NCBI GenBank assembly: GCA_902481695.1
Contig: CABSXY010000081.1
Span: forward strand, 1-8,014
Reading direction: 5' to 3'
Length of the DNA stretch: 8,014 nt
From: an uncultured Haemophilus sp.
GTDB lineage: Bacteria > Pseudomonadota > Gammaproteobacteria > Enterobacterales > Pasteurellaceae
A program made the position numbers and the translations under genes. Positions 1-5,888 of the stretch are shown here, piece by piece. Each line of letters begins with the position of its first letter. Within the stretch, counting starts at the first letter, position 1. The notes under the pieces are model-generated. The model did not search any database. It saw only the letters and a list, made by a program, of their open reading frames with translations, and was not told the origin of the DNA.

Positions 1-647
1 ACCGCTAATTTAAAGGTTTCATTACCTTGCATTTCAATATAGCCAGATTTCTCCACGCCACGCTCAGCTTGTGGAAGTAGTAATGCCGCATTGTTATCTG
101 GCGATGCATGTAAATGCGTTGAAATAATGCCTTCTTGCTCCGATGCCTCTAAAATCACGGCACCCGCACCATCACCAAATAACACGACAGTGCTACGATC
201 GGTTTCGTCTAATTTACGCGAGTTAAGATCTGCACCAATCACAAGGGCTTTTTTCACGCTACCTGAACGAATAAATTTATCCGCTACGCCTAAAGCATAA
301 ACAAAACCTGTACAAGCCGCTGCTAAGTCAAAAGAAATCGCGTCTTCAATACCTAATAAACCTTGAACTTGGCAAGCTGAACTTGGATAAGCGTGAGAAC
401 CACTGGTTGTCGCAACGATGATCAACTCAATTTCTTGAGGAGCAAGATTGGCCATTTCAAGTGCTTTTTTGGCGGCTTCACATCCCATTGTTGCAACAGT
501 TTCATCTGCTGCTGCAATACGACGTTCACGAATGCCTGAACGAGTCACGATCCATTCATCTGAAGTATCAACCATTTTTTCCAAATCCGCATTGGTACGA
601 ATATGGCTCGGCAAATAGCTACCGGTGGATAAAATTCTACTATTCAT
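1..647 (-). CDS. fabH: 3-oxoacyl-ACP synthase III (FabH), N-terminal two thirds, cut by window edge
   Basis: FabH condenses acetyl-CoA with malonyl-ACP to start each cytosolic fatty-acid chain (type II synthesis). About 215 codons are visible from the start, and the reading frame is open to the window edge; the family is about 316 residues. The N-terminus reads MNSRILSTGSYLPSHIRTN, and the segment FDLAAACTGF places the catalytic cysteine at residue 112, as in other FabH enzymes. The glycine-rich FGDGAGAVIL segment of the thiolase fold is also present. The catalytic His and Asn of the C-terminal half lie outside the window. Two ATGs stand in tandem (first bases 650 and 647). I chose 647 because family members begin M-N-S-R, but the weak AAG Shine-Dalgarno-like element is better spaced for 650. 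The gene follows plsX by about 16-18 nt and is probably cotranscribed. The assignment is very secure. Confidence 0.96.
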   Translation of the reverse strand, partial: MNSRILSTGSYLPSHIRTNADLEKMVDTSDEWIVTRSGIRERRIAAADETVATMGCEAAKKALEMANLAPQEIELIIVATTSGSHAYPSSACQVQGLLGIEDAISFDLAAACTGFVYALGVADKFIRSGSVKKALVIGADLNSRKLDETDRSTVVLFGDGAGAVILEASEQEGIISTHLHASPDNNAALLLPQAERGVEKSGYIEMQGNETFKLA

Positions 648-665
648 CATATCAAAACTTATTAA

Positions 666-1685
666 TTAATAACGTTGTAAACCCGCCAAGATTTTTTGTG
701 GAATTTGCAAACGCGCTTGTAAAGCTGCATCCGCAATTGCACGAGCAAATGCATCCACATTTGCGCTGCCATGGCTTTTCACCACAACAGCCGTTAATCC
801 GAGTAAAGATGCTCCATTATATTCATCTGGGTTAATGCGTTTCAAGCGATGATAAGCATCCTTAAAGAAAAAACGCAGAATAAATTTGGCAAATGATTTA
901 AAAATAGGCTGTTTTTCTTTTCCTTTCAGAAGAGATAACAGATTCTTAGCTGCCCCTTCAAGGGTTTTTAATGCAATATTTCCCGAAAACCCATCACTCA
1001 CGATCACATCAGCCACACCATTTAATAAAAAGTTACCTTCAATAAAGCCGGTATAATTAAGTGCGGTCGATTTTTCTAATAAATTCGCGGCTTCACGAAT
1101 GGATTGATGTCCTTTAATTTCTTCCACACCAATATTGAGTAAGGCAATACGTGGATAAACTAAGTTCAATCGGTTTTCGGCAAAGATCGAGCCCATGACG
1201 GCAAATTCATAAAGATTTTGAGCAGAACATTCTACGTTTGCGCCTAAATCTAACATCACGGTTTTATCACCCGTCATCGACGGTAATAAGGATACCAACG
1301 CTGGGCGTTGAATTCCCTCTAAAGGCTGTAAGAGTACCTTTGATAATCCCATCAATGCGCCCGTATTTCCTGCACTCACACAACCTTGAGCCTCGCCTTT
1401 CTGAACCATTTCAATAGCTAAACGCATCGACGTACCTTTGCTATGACGCAATGCATGAGAAATACCTTGATTGTTATCAATAGTCTTAGCGCAATGATGA
1501 ATTTGAATACGTTCTAAAAGGGAAGAAGGTGCATTTTCCAGTAAAGGGGAAATTTGTTGGCTATCGCCAAACAGCACTAAAGAGAGCATTGGATCTGCTT
1601 CCAATGCTGAAAGAGATGCGGGGATAGTAATACGGGGACCAATGTCCCCGCCCATCACATCTAACGCTAAGGTTAGACGGTTCAA
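666..1685 (-). CDS. plsX: phosphate acyltransferase PlsX (TTG start)
   Basis: PlsX converts acyl-ACP plus phosphate into acyl-phosphate, the donor used by PlsY for the first acylation of glycerol-3-phosphate. It is a peripheral membrane enzyme at the junction of fatty-acid and phospholipid synthesis. The 339-residue product has the family landmarks: DVMGGD near residues 9-14, SAGNTGALMG at 104-113, DLGAN at 146-150, SDGFSGN at 230-236 and NPDEYNGASLLG near 285-296. E. coli PlsX is about 356 residues, and the difference is at the C-terminus. The start codon is TTG (1683-1685 on +). The protein aligns from that point (xNRLTLALDVMGGD), and an AAGG Shine-Dalgarno element lies 7 nt upstream. The gene sits 21 nt after rpmF and just before fabH, the classic order. 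An uptake signal (1059-1067) is built into codons for S-T-A-L near residues 206-209. Confidence 0.97.
   Translation of the reverse strand: MNRLTLALDVMGGDIGPRITIPASLSALEADPMLSLVLFGDSQQISPLLENAPSSLLERIQIHHCAKTIDNNQGISHALRHSKGTSMRLAIEMVQKGEAQGCVSAGNTGALMGLSKVLLQPLEGIQRPALVSLLPSMTGDKTVMLDLGANVECSAQNLYEFAVMGSIFAENRLNLVYPRIALLNIGVEEIKGHQSIREAANLLEKSTALNYTGFIEGNFLLNGVADVIVSDGFSGNIALKTLEGAAKNLLSLLKGKEKQPIFKSFAKFILRFFFKDAYHRLKRINPDEYNGASLLGLTAVVVKSHGSANVDAFARAIADAALQARLQIPQKILAGLQRY
1059..1067 (+). repeat. DNA uptake signal sequence, inside plsX
   Basis: Perfect AAGTGCGGT core followed by CGATTTTTC, fitting the first AT-rich segment of the extended consensus. It is antisense to plsX, which reads it as Thr-Ala-Leu codons. 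Confidence 0.9.
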
Positions 1686-1706
1686 GTGAATACCTTATAA
1701 GTAAAA

Positions 1707-1877
1707 TTACTTATTGATCACTTTGCGACCACGGTAGTAACCGTCAGCAGTTACGTGGTGGCGTAAGTGAGTTTCACCGCTTGCTTTATCCACTGATACT
1801 GCAGCAGTAGTTAATGCATCGTGTGAACGACGCATATCACGACGTGAACGAGATTTTTTGTTTTGTTGAACAGCCAT
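1707..1877 (-). CDS. rpmF: 50S ribosomal protein L32
   Basis: L32 is a small basic protein of the large ribosomal subunit. The 56-residue product begins [20 protein letters not shown] and ends in [10 protein letters not shown], matching the E. coli protein (about 57 residues) almost throughout. It has no cysteines, so it is the non-zinc-binding (C-minus) form. The ATG at 1875-1877 (on +) is preceded by a strong AGGAG Shine-Dalgarno element about 6 nt upstream, the best in this cluster, as expected for a highly expressed ribosomal protein. It lies 22 nt after yceD and 21 nt before plsX. The yceD-rpmF-plsX-fabH order is conserved across gammaproteobacteria and links ribosome synthesis to lipid synthesis. 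Confidence 0.98.
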
Positions 1878-1899
1878 TGGCTATACTCCTAAATTTAAT

Positions 1900-2424
1900 T
1901 TACTTTTGCTTTAAATTAGCTAATACAGCGAACGGGTTCGGTTTTTTTGCCAATTCTTCAGGCAATTCGCCAAAAACCTGTTCGTGCGCGGACACTTCAC
2001 AGTGTTCAGATGAATGCATTGGAACAAGCGGTAGAGCTAAAATAAGTTCGTCTTCCACTGCACCAAGTAAATCTATTTCACCAAACTCATTAAATTCGAT
2101 TGGCTCATAAATTTCCGGCAAGTCATCAGCCTGATCCCAATTAGCCACTGGACTATACATAAAATGACATTCCAATGTTTGTTTGAATGGTTCGCCACAA
2201 CGTTGACAGTCTAATTCGACATCAACTTGTACTTGCCCTTTCATTACCACTAATTTTTGTGGATCAATATAAAACGATAATGTTACCTGTGCATCGCTGA
2301 GCACTTTCCCCGTAGATTCAGCTAAACGCACTAACTGACTAGCGGTATAATAACCATCATAATCAATTCTTTGTTGAGCGTCTTTAACCGGATCAACGGT
2401 TAGGGGTAGTTTTACCTTTTGCAT
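1900..2424 (-). CDS. yceD: YceD/DUF177 family protein (23S rRNA accumulation factor)
   Basis: The 174-residue product is a DUF177 (YceD) protein. Members are needed for normal 23S rRNA accumulation in bacteria and plastids and are nearly always encoded just ahead of rpmF; the molecular mechanism is unsettled. The N-terminus MQKVKLPLTVDP and the C-terminal KKPNPFAVLANLK segment match E. coli YceD closely, which fixes the ATG at 2422-2424 (on +). The conserved CQRCGEPF motif (Cys73, Cys76) and EHCEVS (Cys142) are present, and the acidic EYxEPIEFNEFGEIDLL-type region lies around residues 105-120. It is the first gene of the cluster. It has no Shine-Dalgarno element, and its promoter -10 box ends only about 10 nt before the ATG (see the promoter entry). 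An ACAAGCGGT 9-mer lies inside the gene (2024-2032). Confidence 0.94.
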   Translation of the reverse strand: MQKVKLPLTVDPVKDAQQRIDYDGYYTASQLVRLAESTGKVLSDAQVTLSFYIDPQKLVVMKGQVQVDVELDCQRCGEPFKQTLECHFMYSPVANWDQADDLPEIYEPIEFNEFGEIDLLGAVEDELILALPLVPMHSSEHCEVSAHEQVFGELPEELAKKPNPFAVLANLKQK

Positions 2425-2433
2425 AGGGTGCGA

Positions 2434-2462
2434 ATATTACCTGTTGTCAATAAAATAGTCAA
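2434..2462 (-). promoter_or_regulatory. sigma-70 promoter of the yceD-rpmF-plsX-fabH cluster
   Basis: Reading on -, a TTGACT -35 box (2457-2462) and a TAATAT -10 box (2434-2439) are separated by exactly 17 bp. Each box matches the consensus at five of six positions. A start site 5-10 nt after the -10 box would fall between A2429 and the A of the yceD ATG (2424), giving a leader of only 0-5 nt. The overlapping TTGACA at 2445-2450 has no -10 box at suitable spacing. The call is by inspection; no transcript data were used. Confidence 0.7.
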
Positions 2463-2532
2463 AGGAAATTCGCACTAATTATGAGAAAAGTTCAATCTCT
2501 ATCTAAACTCTCTCAAGATTTACACCTTTGCA

Positions 2533-2541
2533 AAGTGCGGT
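2533..2541 (+). repeat. DNA uptake signal sequence, intergenic
   Basis: Perfect AAGTGCGGT core with preceding A and following CATTTTTTC, 17 nt past the stop codon of the ABC gene. Confidence 0.9.
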
Positions 2542-2557
2542 CATTTTTTCCTGTGTT

Positions 2558-4402
2558 TTACTCGGCATGCTCACTCAAGAAGCCTCCACTTTGATGTTTC
2601 CAAAGGCGAGCATAAAGGCCATTTTGTTCAAGCAACTCTGCGTGAGTCCCTTGCTCGACAATTTGCCCTTTATCTAACACGATTAAACGATCCATTGCCG
2701 CAATAGTGGATAAACGGTGAGCGATGGCAATAACCGTTTTATTTTCCATCATCTTATCAAGACTTTCTTGGATCGCGACTTCCACTTCGGAGTCTAGCGC
2801 ACTGGTCGCTTCATCCAACAGTAAAATTGGTGCATCTTTTAACATGACACGCGCAATGGCAATACGCTGGCGTTGTCCACCCGACAGTTTCACCCCGCGC
2901 TCACCAACATGAGCATCATAGCCTTTTCTACCCTGTGCATCGCTGAGATAAGGGATAAAATCTGCCGCTTCGGCACGTTTAGCCGCATTGATCATTTCTT
3001 CATCTGTCGCAGTTGGGCGACCATAAATGATGTTATCGCGAACAGAACGGTGTAAAAGCGAGGTATCCTGTGTTACAAGACCAATCTGACTACGAAGACT
3101 TTCTTGGCTTACATCTAAAATATTTTGACCATCAATAGTAATTGAGCCTTCTTGTGCCTCGTAGAAACGTAAAAGTAAATTCACAATGGTTGATTTGCCC
3201 GCACCAGAACGACCAATTAAGCCCACTTTTTCACCTGGTTTAATAGTGAGATTAAAATGGTTAAGCAACGGTTTATTCGGATCATAGGCAAACGAAATAT
3301 CGTTAAATTTGATTTCGCCTTGTTTTACTTCTAATGCAACACAATTTGGCTTATCAACAATGGTATGCGGTTTGGTTAGTGTTGCCATACCATCATTCAC
3401 TGTCCCGATATTTTCAAATAAACGAGCTGATTCCCACATAATCCAACGAGAAAGACCATTTACACGTAACGCCATCGCGGTTGCTGTAGCTACTGCTCCC
3501 ACACCGACTTGACCGTTTTGCCACAACACCACGCCTAAAATCGCGGTGCTTAACGTTAAGAAGATATTGGTTGCATACGTTAAGGTATCTAATGAACTCG
3601 CCAAACGCATTTGTGCATGCACGGTGACCATAAATTCTTCCATGGAACGTTTTGCATAATTGGCTTCTCTCGCATCATGTGAAAATAGTTTCACCGTTGC
3701 AATATTTGAGTAAGCATCCGTAATACGCCCTGTCATTAGAGATCGCGCATCGGCTTGTCGTTGTGCGGTTTTGGCTAAACGAGGAATAAGCATACGTAAA
3801 ATAGTCACAAATGCTACAATCCATAAGAAAAACGGCACTAAAAACCAAGTATCTAAAGCGGCAAGCACCAAACCTGACGTAATAAAATATACGGCAACAT
3901 ACACCAGCATATCCGCAATGGTCATGACGGTATCACGCACCGCAAGAGCAGTTTGCATCACTTTCGCCGATACACGACCTGCAAATTCATCTTGGTAGAA
4001 ACTTAAGCTTTGTCCCAGCATCAAACGGTGGAAATTCCAACGCAAACGCATTGGAAACACCCCTTGTAACGTTTGTAAGCGTACATTCACGCCCACAAAT
4101 GACCATACAATACTGAAAATAAGTAAGGCGGCCATGCCAGCAAGCAAATGCCCTTTTTCTTGCCAAAGCGTGGTTGGTGTATAAGCACCTAGCCAATCCA
4201 CTAATAAGCCCATGAATTGGAAAAGTAAGGCTTCCATCACGCCAGTACCGACCGTCAATACCGCGAGTAAAAAGATCCAGCCTTTCATGCCATCAATGCT
4301 TGACCAAATAAAACGGAACAAGCCTTTTTCAGGCGTCGTTGGATTGCTTTCTGGATAAGGATTTAAACGGTTTTCAAACCATGAAAATATTTTATTAAAC
4401 AT
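2558..4402 (-). CDS. ABC exporter half-transporter (fused membrane and ATPase domains), HI_1051-like
   Basis: This 614-residue inner-membrane protein has the MsbA/MdlB-type exporter architecture: an N-terminal six-helix transmembrane domain (hydrophobic segments near residues 42-69, 88-107, 160-182, 185-205, 275-295 and a weaker one around 300-318) followed by an ATPase domain. The ATPase is complete: Walker A GRSGAGKST (397-405), Q-loop Gln445, signature LSGGQ (506-510), Walker B ILLLDE (526-531), D-loop SALD (534-537) and H-loop His562. It should work as a homodimer because no partner half is adjacent. The substrate cannot be read from the sequence; lipids, peptides and drugs are all exported by relatives. 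H. influenzae has a same-length homologue I remember as HI_1051. The ATG at 4400-4402 has AAGG 7-8 nt upstream. It lies 76 nt after the araC-type gene, same strand, behind a hairpin. Confidence 0.93.
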   Translation of the reverse strand: MFNKIFSWFENRLNPYPESNPTTPEKGLFRFIWSSIDGMKGWIFLLAVLTVGTGVMEALLFQFMGLLVDWLGAYTPTTLWQEKGHLLAGMAALLIFSIVWSFVGVNVRLQTLQGVFPMRLRWNFHRLMLGQSLSFYQDEFAGRVSAKVMQTALAVRDTVMTIADMLVYVAVYFITSGLVLAALDTWFLVPFFLWIVAFVTILRMLIPRLAKTAQRQADARSLMTGRITDAYSNIATVKLFSHDAREANYAKRSMEEFMVTVHAQMRLASSLDTLTYATNIFLTLSTAILGVVLWQNGQVGVGAVATATAMALRVNGLSRWIMWESARLFENIGTVNDGMATLTKPHTIVDKPNCVALEVKQGEIKFNDISFAYDPNKPLLNHFNLTIKPGEKVGLIGRSGAGKSTIVNLLLRFYEAQEGSITIDGQNILDVSQESLRSQIGLVTQDTSLLHRSVRDNIIYGRPTATDEEMINAAKRAEAADFIPYLSDAQGRKGYDAHVGERGVKLSGGQRQRIAIARVMLKDAPILLLDEATSALDSEVEVAIQESLDKMMENKTVIAIAHRLSTIAAMDRLIVLDKGQIVEQGTHAELLEQNGLYARLWKHQSGGFLSEHAE

Positions 4403-4410
4403 AACAATAC

Positions 4411-4440
4411 CTTAAAAAATTAAAGGCGATAGAGCCGCCT
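4411..4440 (-). terminator. intrinsic terminator/attenuator between araC-type gene and ABC gene
   Basis: Reading on -, AGGCG and CGCCT form a 5-bp stem around a 7-nt loop, followed by TTTAATTTTTT. It fits an intrinsic terminator for the AraC-type gene, whose stop is about 38 nt upstream. The stem is short, so termination may be partial, and it also lies inside the leader of the ABC gene. Confidence 0.55.
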
Positions 4441-4441
4441 A

Positions 4442-4450
4442 AAGTGCGGT
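4442..4450 (+). repeat. DNA uptake signal sequence (perfect AAGTGCGGT core)
   Basis: A perfect 9-bp Haemophilus uptake core with the preferred preceding A, located in the araC-ABC spacer right beside the terminator hairpin. Such signals mark DNA for the type IV-pilus uptake machinery in naturally competent Pasteurellaceae. Confidence 0.9.
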
Positions 4451-4451
4451 C

Positions 4452-4457
4452 ATTATA
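4452..4457 (-). promoter_or_regulatory. possible -10 box for the ABC gene
   Basis: A perfect TATAAT stands on - just after the araC stop codon, about 50 nt before the ABC ATG. No recognisable -35 box or extended -10 TGn is at the right distance, so it would be weak or activator-dependent. If used, the transcript would begin near the uptake signal and run through the hairpin at 4424-4440. Confidence 0.35.
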
Positions 4458-4478
4458 ACGCAAGTTTTAAACGATGGG

Positions 4479-5369
4479 CTAGGTTTTGCGAAATTGGCTC
4501 GGTGAAAGCCCATAAATTGCTTTAAATGCCTTACTAAAATGTGCTTCTGATTGATACCCTATTTCAAGGGCAATCGCTAAAATGGTCTTTTGCGTATTTT
4601 TCAATAAAACAGCCGCCATTTCTAACCGCACTTGTGTGAGAAATTTTCCTGGGGGCATCCCAAGTTGTTGTTGAAAGATACGCATAAAGGTCGCACGAGA
4701 CATGGAAGCCAACTCTGCTAATTGCTCAATATTCCAATTTAATTGAGGTGAAAACAGGATTTTTTCAAGGACTTGATTCAGCCTTTTATCCTGCAACGCG
4801 GCTAATAAACCTTGATTAAGCAAACCTATTTGCTGAGCATGACGCAAAATATAAATAAACAACACATTTGATAGCGCGTCTATCACGGATTTTGTGCCTT
4901 GCTCCGATTTCTCAGCTTCTTGTAAAAAAAGTGAAACCAAAGGCTGCACAGGCGTATTTTGTAGCGAAAGATGCAAATAGTCTGGCAATGAATCAATTAA
5001 TAATGACGGTTTTTGGTAATAAAATGTTCCACAAAACATCTTCAGATCGGGCGTACCAGCCCCTATTTGATGGACATTAAAAAGTGCGTTTGATTGCGCT
5101 CTCTGTAGGCTATTCTCTCTTTTTTGTTGAGAACTACCCAAAAAGTGCGGTCGATTTTGAGGGAGAAAAAAGAGATCGCCCTTCTTCAAATGAAACTGTT
5201 TTCCCGCAAAGGTTACCCAGCACTCACCTTGCTCAATTAAATGAAATAAACCTTGGTATTCCGCCGTATCTGGCTGATGTTCGACTTGCCAATCTCCTTG
5301 AAACAAGCAGCGAATATTAATTTCCCCGCGCACTTGCGCCAGCTGTGTTAATTTATCTAAATAATCCAT
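4479..5369 (-). CDS. AraC-family regulator with N-terminal cupin domain, HI_1052-like
   Basis: The 296-residue protein is a cytosolic DNA-binding regulator. Residues about 20-75 read as a cupin (AraC-binding) sensor domain, including GECWVTF and a KKGDLFFLP turn. The C-terminal 100 residues form the twin helix-turn-helix AraC domain: first helix pair around 213-234 (IEQLAELASMSRATFMRIF), second around 262-285 (LAIALEIGYQSEAHFSKAF), ending GLSPSQFRKT. The start at 5369 gives the full cupin, but its Shine-Dalgarno is poor (GGA about 11 nt away), suggesting low expression. It is divergent from the AhpD-like gene across a 103-bp spacer and precedes the ABC gene on the same strand. Divergent AraC regulators commonly control the neighbouring gene; this is inference. 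The ligand is unknown. Residues about 75-105 are a variable linker carrying two uptake-signal-like stretches. H. influenzae HI_1052 is, from memory, the homologue. Confidence 0.92.
   Translation of the reverse strand: MDYLDKLTQLAQVRGEINIRCLFQGDWQVEHQPDTAEYQGLFHLIEQGECWVTFAGKQFHLKKGDLFFLPQNRPHFLGSSQQKRENSLQRAQSNALFNVHQIGAGTPDLKMFCGTFYYQKPSLLIDSLPDYLHLSLQNTPVQPLVSLFLQEAEKSEQGTKSVIDALSNVLFIYILRHAQQIGLLNQGLLAALQDKRLNQVLEKILFSPQLNWNIEQLAELASMSRATFMRIFQQQLGMPPGKFLTQVRLEMAAVLLKNTQKTILAIALEIGYQSEAHFSKAFKAIYGLSPSQFRKT
5079..5095 (+). repeat. degenerate uptake signal copy inside the araC-type gene
   Basis: AAGTGCGTT (one mismatch to the core) lies in a 17-bp stretch that matches 5140-5156 at 15 of 17 positions, exactly 61 bp away. 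It is read in a different codon frame from the intact copy. Confidence 0.5.
5143..5151 (+). repeat. DNA uptake signal sequence, inside the araC-type gene
   Basis: Perfect AAGTGCGGT core with following CGATTTTGA, read by the gene as part of Arg-Pro-His-Phe near residues 73-76, at the edge of the cupin domain. Confidence 0.9.
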
Positions 5370-5472
5370 TGTGAGATTTTCCGTCTAAAAGTTAAGACAA
5401 TTTGACAAGTATCATACGCTAATCTGCTTATAATTCCTCTCGAAATTTGTACTAAATTTAAGGAGAAAAACT
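5370..5472. promoter_or_regulatory. divergent promoter region, araC-type gene / AhpD-like gene
   Basis: This 103-bp spacer must carry both start regions. On + there is a perfect TTGACA (5402-5407) and a perfect TATAAT (5429-5434), but they are 21 bp apart instead of about 17, which would make the promoter poor without an activator or local DNA distortion. A strong AAGGAG Shine-Dalgarno element (5460-5465) precedes the + gene. On -, a TATGAT lies near 5409-5414 without a good -35 box. No clear operator repeats are visible. Confidence 0.45.
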
Positions 5473-5817
5473 ATGTTTGCAGATTGGAAAAATGATGTAG
5501 CACACGTTAAAAAATCATTCGGTGCATTAGGTAAAAAATACCCTAAAATGTTACAAGCTTACGGCGCATTAGGTGCGGCTGCAGCAGAAGGTAACGTATT
5601 AGATGCCAAAACCCGTGAATTAATTGCATTAGCAGTTGCAGTAACAACACGTTGTGAAAGCTGCATTGGCGTGCATGCTGATGAAGCGGTGAAAGCAGGT
5701 GCAACTGAAGAAGAAGTGGCAGCAGCATTAGCGATGTCTATCGCATTAAATGCAGGTGCAGCTTACACCTACTCTCTTCGTGCATTAGAAGCTTACAATG
5801 CACAAAAAGGCGAATAA
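5473..5817 (+). CDS. AhpD/carboxymuconolactone decarboxylase-like redox protein, HI_1053-like
   Basis: The 114-residue protein belongs to the alkylhydroperoxidase D-like (CMD) superfamily. It has the active-site signature of the peroxidase branch: Glu49 in TRELIALA, then CESCIGVH with Cys61, Cys64 and His68. In AhpD these residues form a thiol/disulfide relay with a proton-relay glutamate and histidine that reduces peroxide-oxidised partners. True decarboxylases usually lack the CxxC pair, so a redox role is more likely than a decarboxylase role. The protein is about one quarter alanine and probably an all-helical oligomer. Shine-Dalgarno AAGGAG is strong, and codons are dominated by GCA/GCG, GGT, GAA and TTA, hinting at high expression. 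A strong terminator follows 26 nt after the stop. It is divergent from the cupin-AraC regulator, its likely controller. The physiological substrate is unknown; the H. influenzae homologue is, from memory, HI_1053. Confidence 0.92.
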   Translation: MFADWKNDVAHVKKSFGALGKKYPKMLQAYGALGAAAAEGNVLDAKTRELIALAVAVTTRCESCIGVHADEAVKAGATEEEVAAALAMSIALNAGAAYTYSLRALEAYNAQKGE

Positions 5818-5843
5818 TTCGCAAGGAACTTTATGATTCTTTT

Positions 5844-5867
5844 AGCCCTCATTTGAGGGCTTTTTTA
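5844..5867 (+). terminator. intrinsic terminator of the AhpD-like gene
   Basis: A 7-bp GC-rich stem (AGCCCTC / GAGGGCT) around ATTT is followed by TTTTT. It lies 26 nt after the AhpD-like stop. On the - strand the same hairpin is followed by AAAAGAATC, so it should not terminate opsX efficiently. Confidence 0.92.
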
Positions 5868-5879
5868 TCTCTAAAATTG

Positions 5880-5888
5880 ACCGCACTT
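5880..5888 (-). repeat. DNA uptake signal sequence (full extended consensus)
   Basis: On -, AAAGTGCGGT is followed by C, AATTTT, six bases and then AAAAAA, matching the extended uptake consensus including both AT-rich segments. It overlaps the opsX stop codon by one base, and its second A/T segment is the T-tract of the neighbouring + strand terminator. Confidence 0.92.

Larger units (their letters stand above)
2425..2557. other. intergenic region between the ABC exporter gene and yceD
   Basis: This spacer holds the yceD promoter and one perfect uptake signal (2533-2541). I see no convincing intrinsic terminator for the ABC gene: the only hairpin near its stop is a weak 6-bp stem overlapping the uptake signal, with no T-tract on the - strand. 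Read-through from the exporter gene into yceD is therefore possible. Confidence 0.5.

Noticed and set aside
461..835. 124-codon + strand open frame
   Set aside because: It is antisense to fabH and plsX, spans their junction, is rich in His/Leu/Tyr as expected from a shadow frame, and lacks a plausible start region.
2526..2541. Hairpin at TTTGCAAA as a terminator of the ABC gene
   Set aside because: The stem is weak, contains a wobble or mismatch, and no T-tract follows on the gene's strand.
3987..4196. 69-codon - strand open frame inside the ABC gene
   Set aside because: It is an alternative frame of the exporter coding sequence; the exporter frame is intact and conserved.
5084..5320. 78-codon + strand open frame antisense to the araC-type gene
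   Set aside because: No Shine-Dalgarno or domain-like pattern, and it lies fully opposite a well-supported regulator gene.
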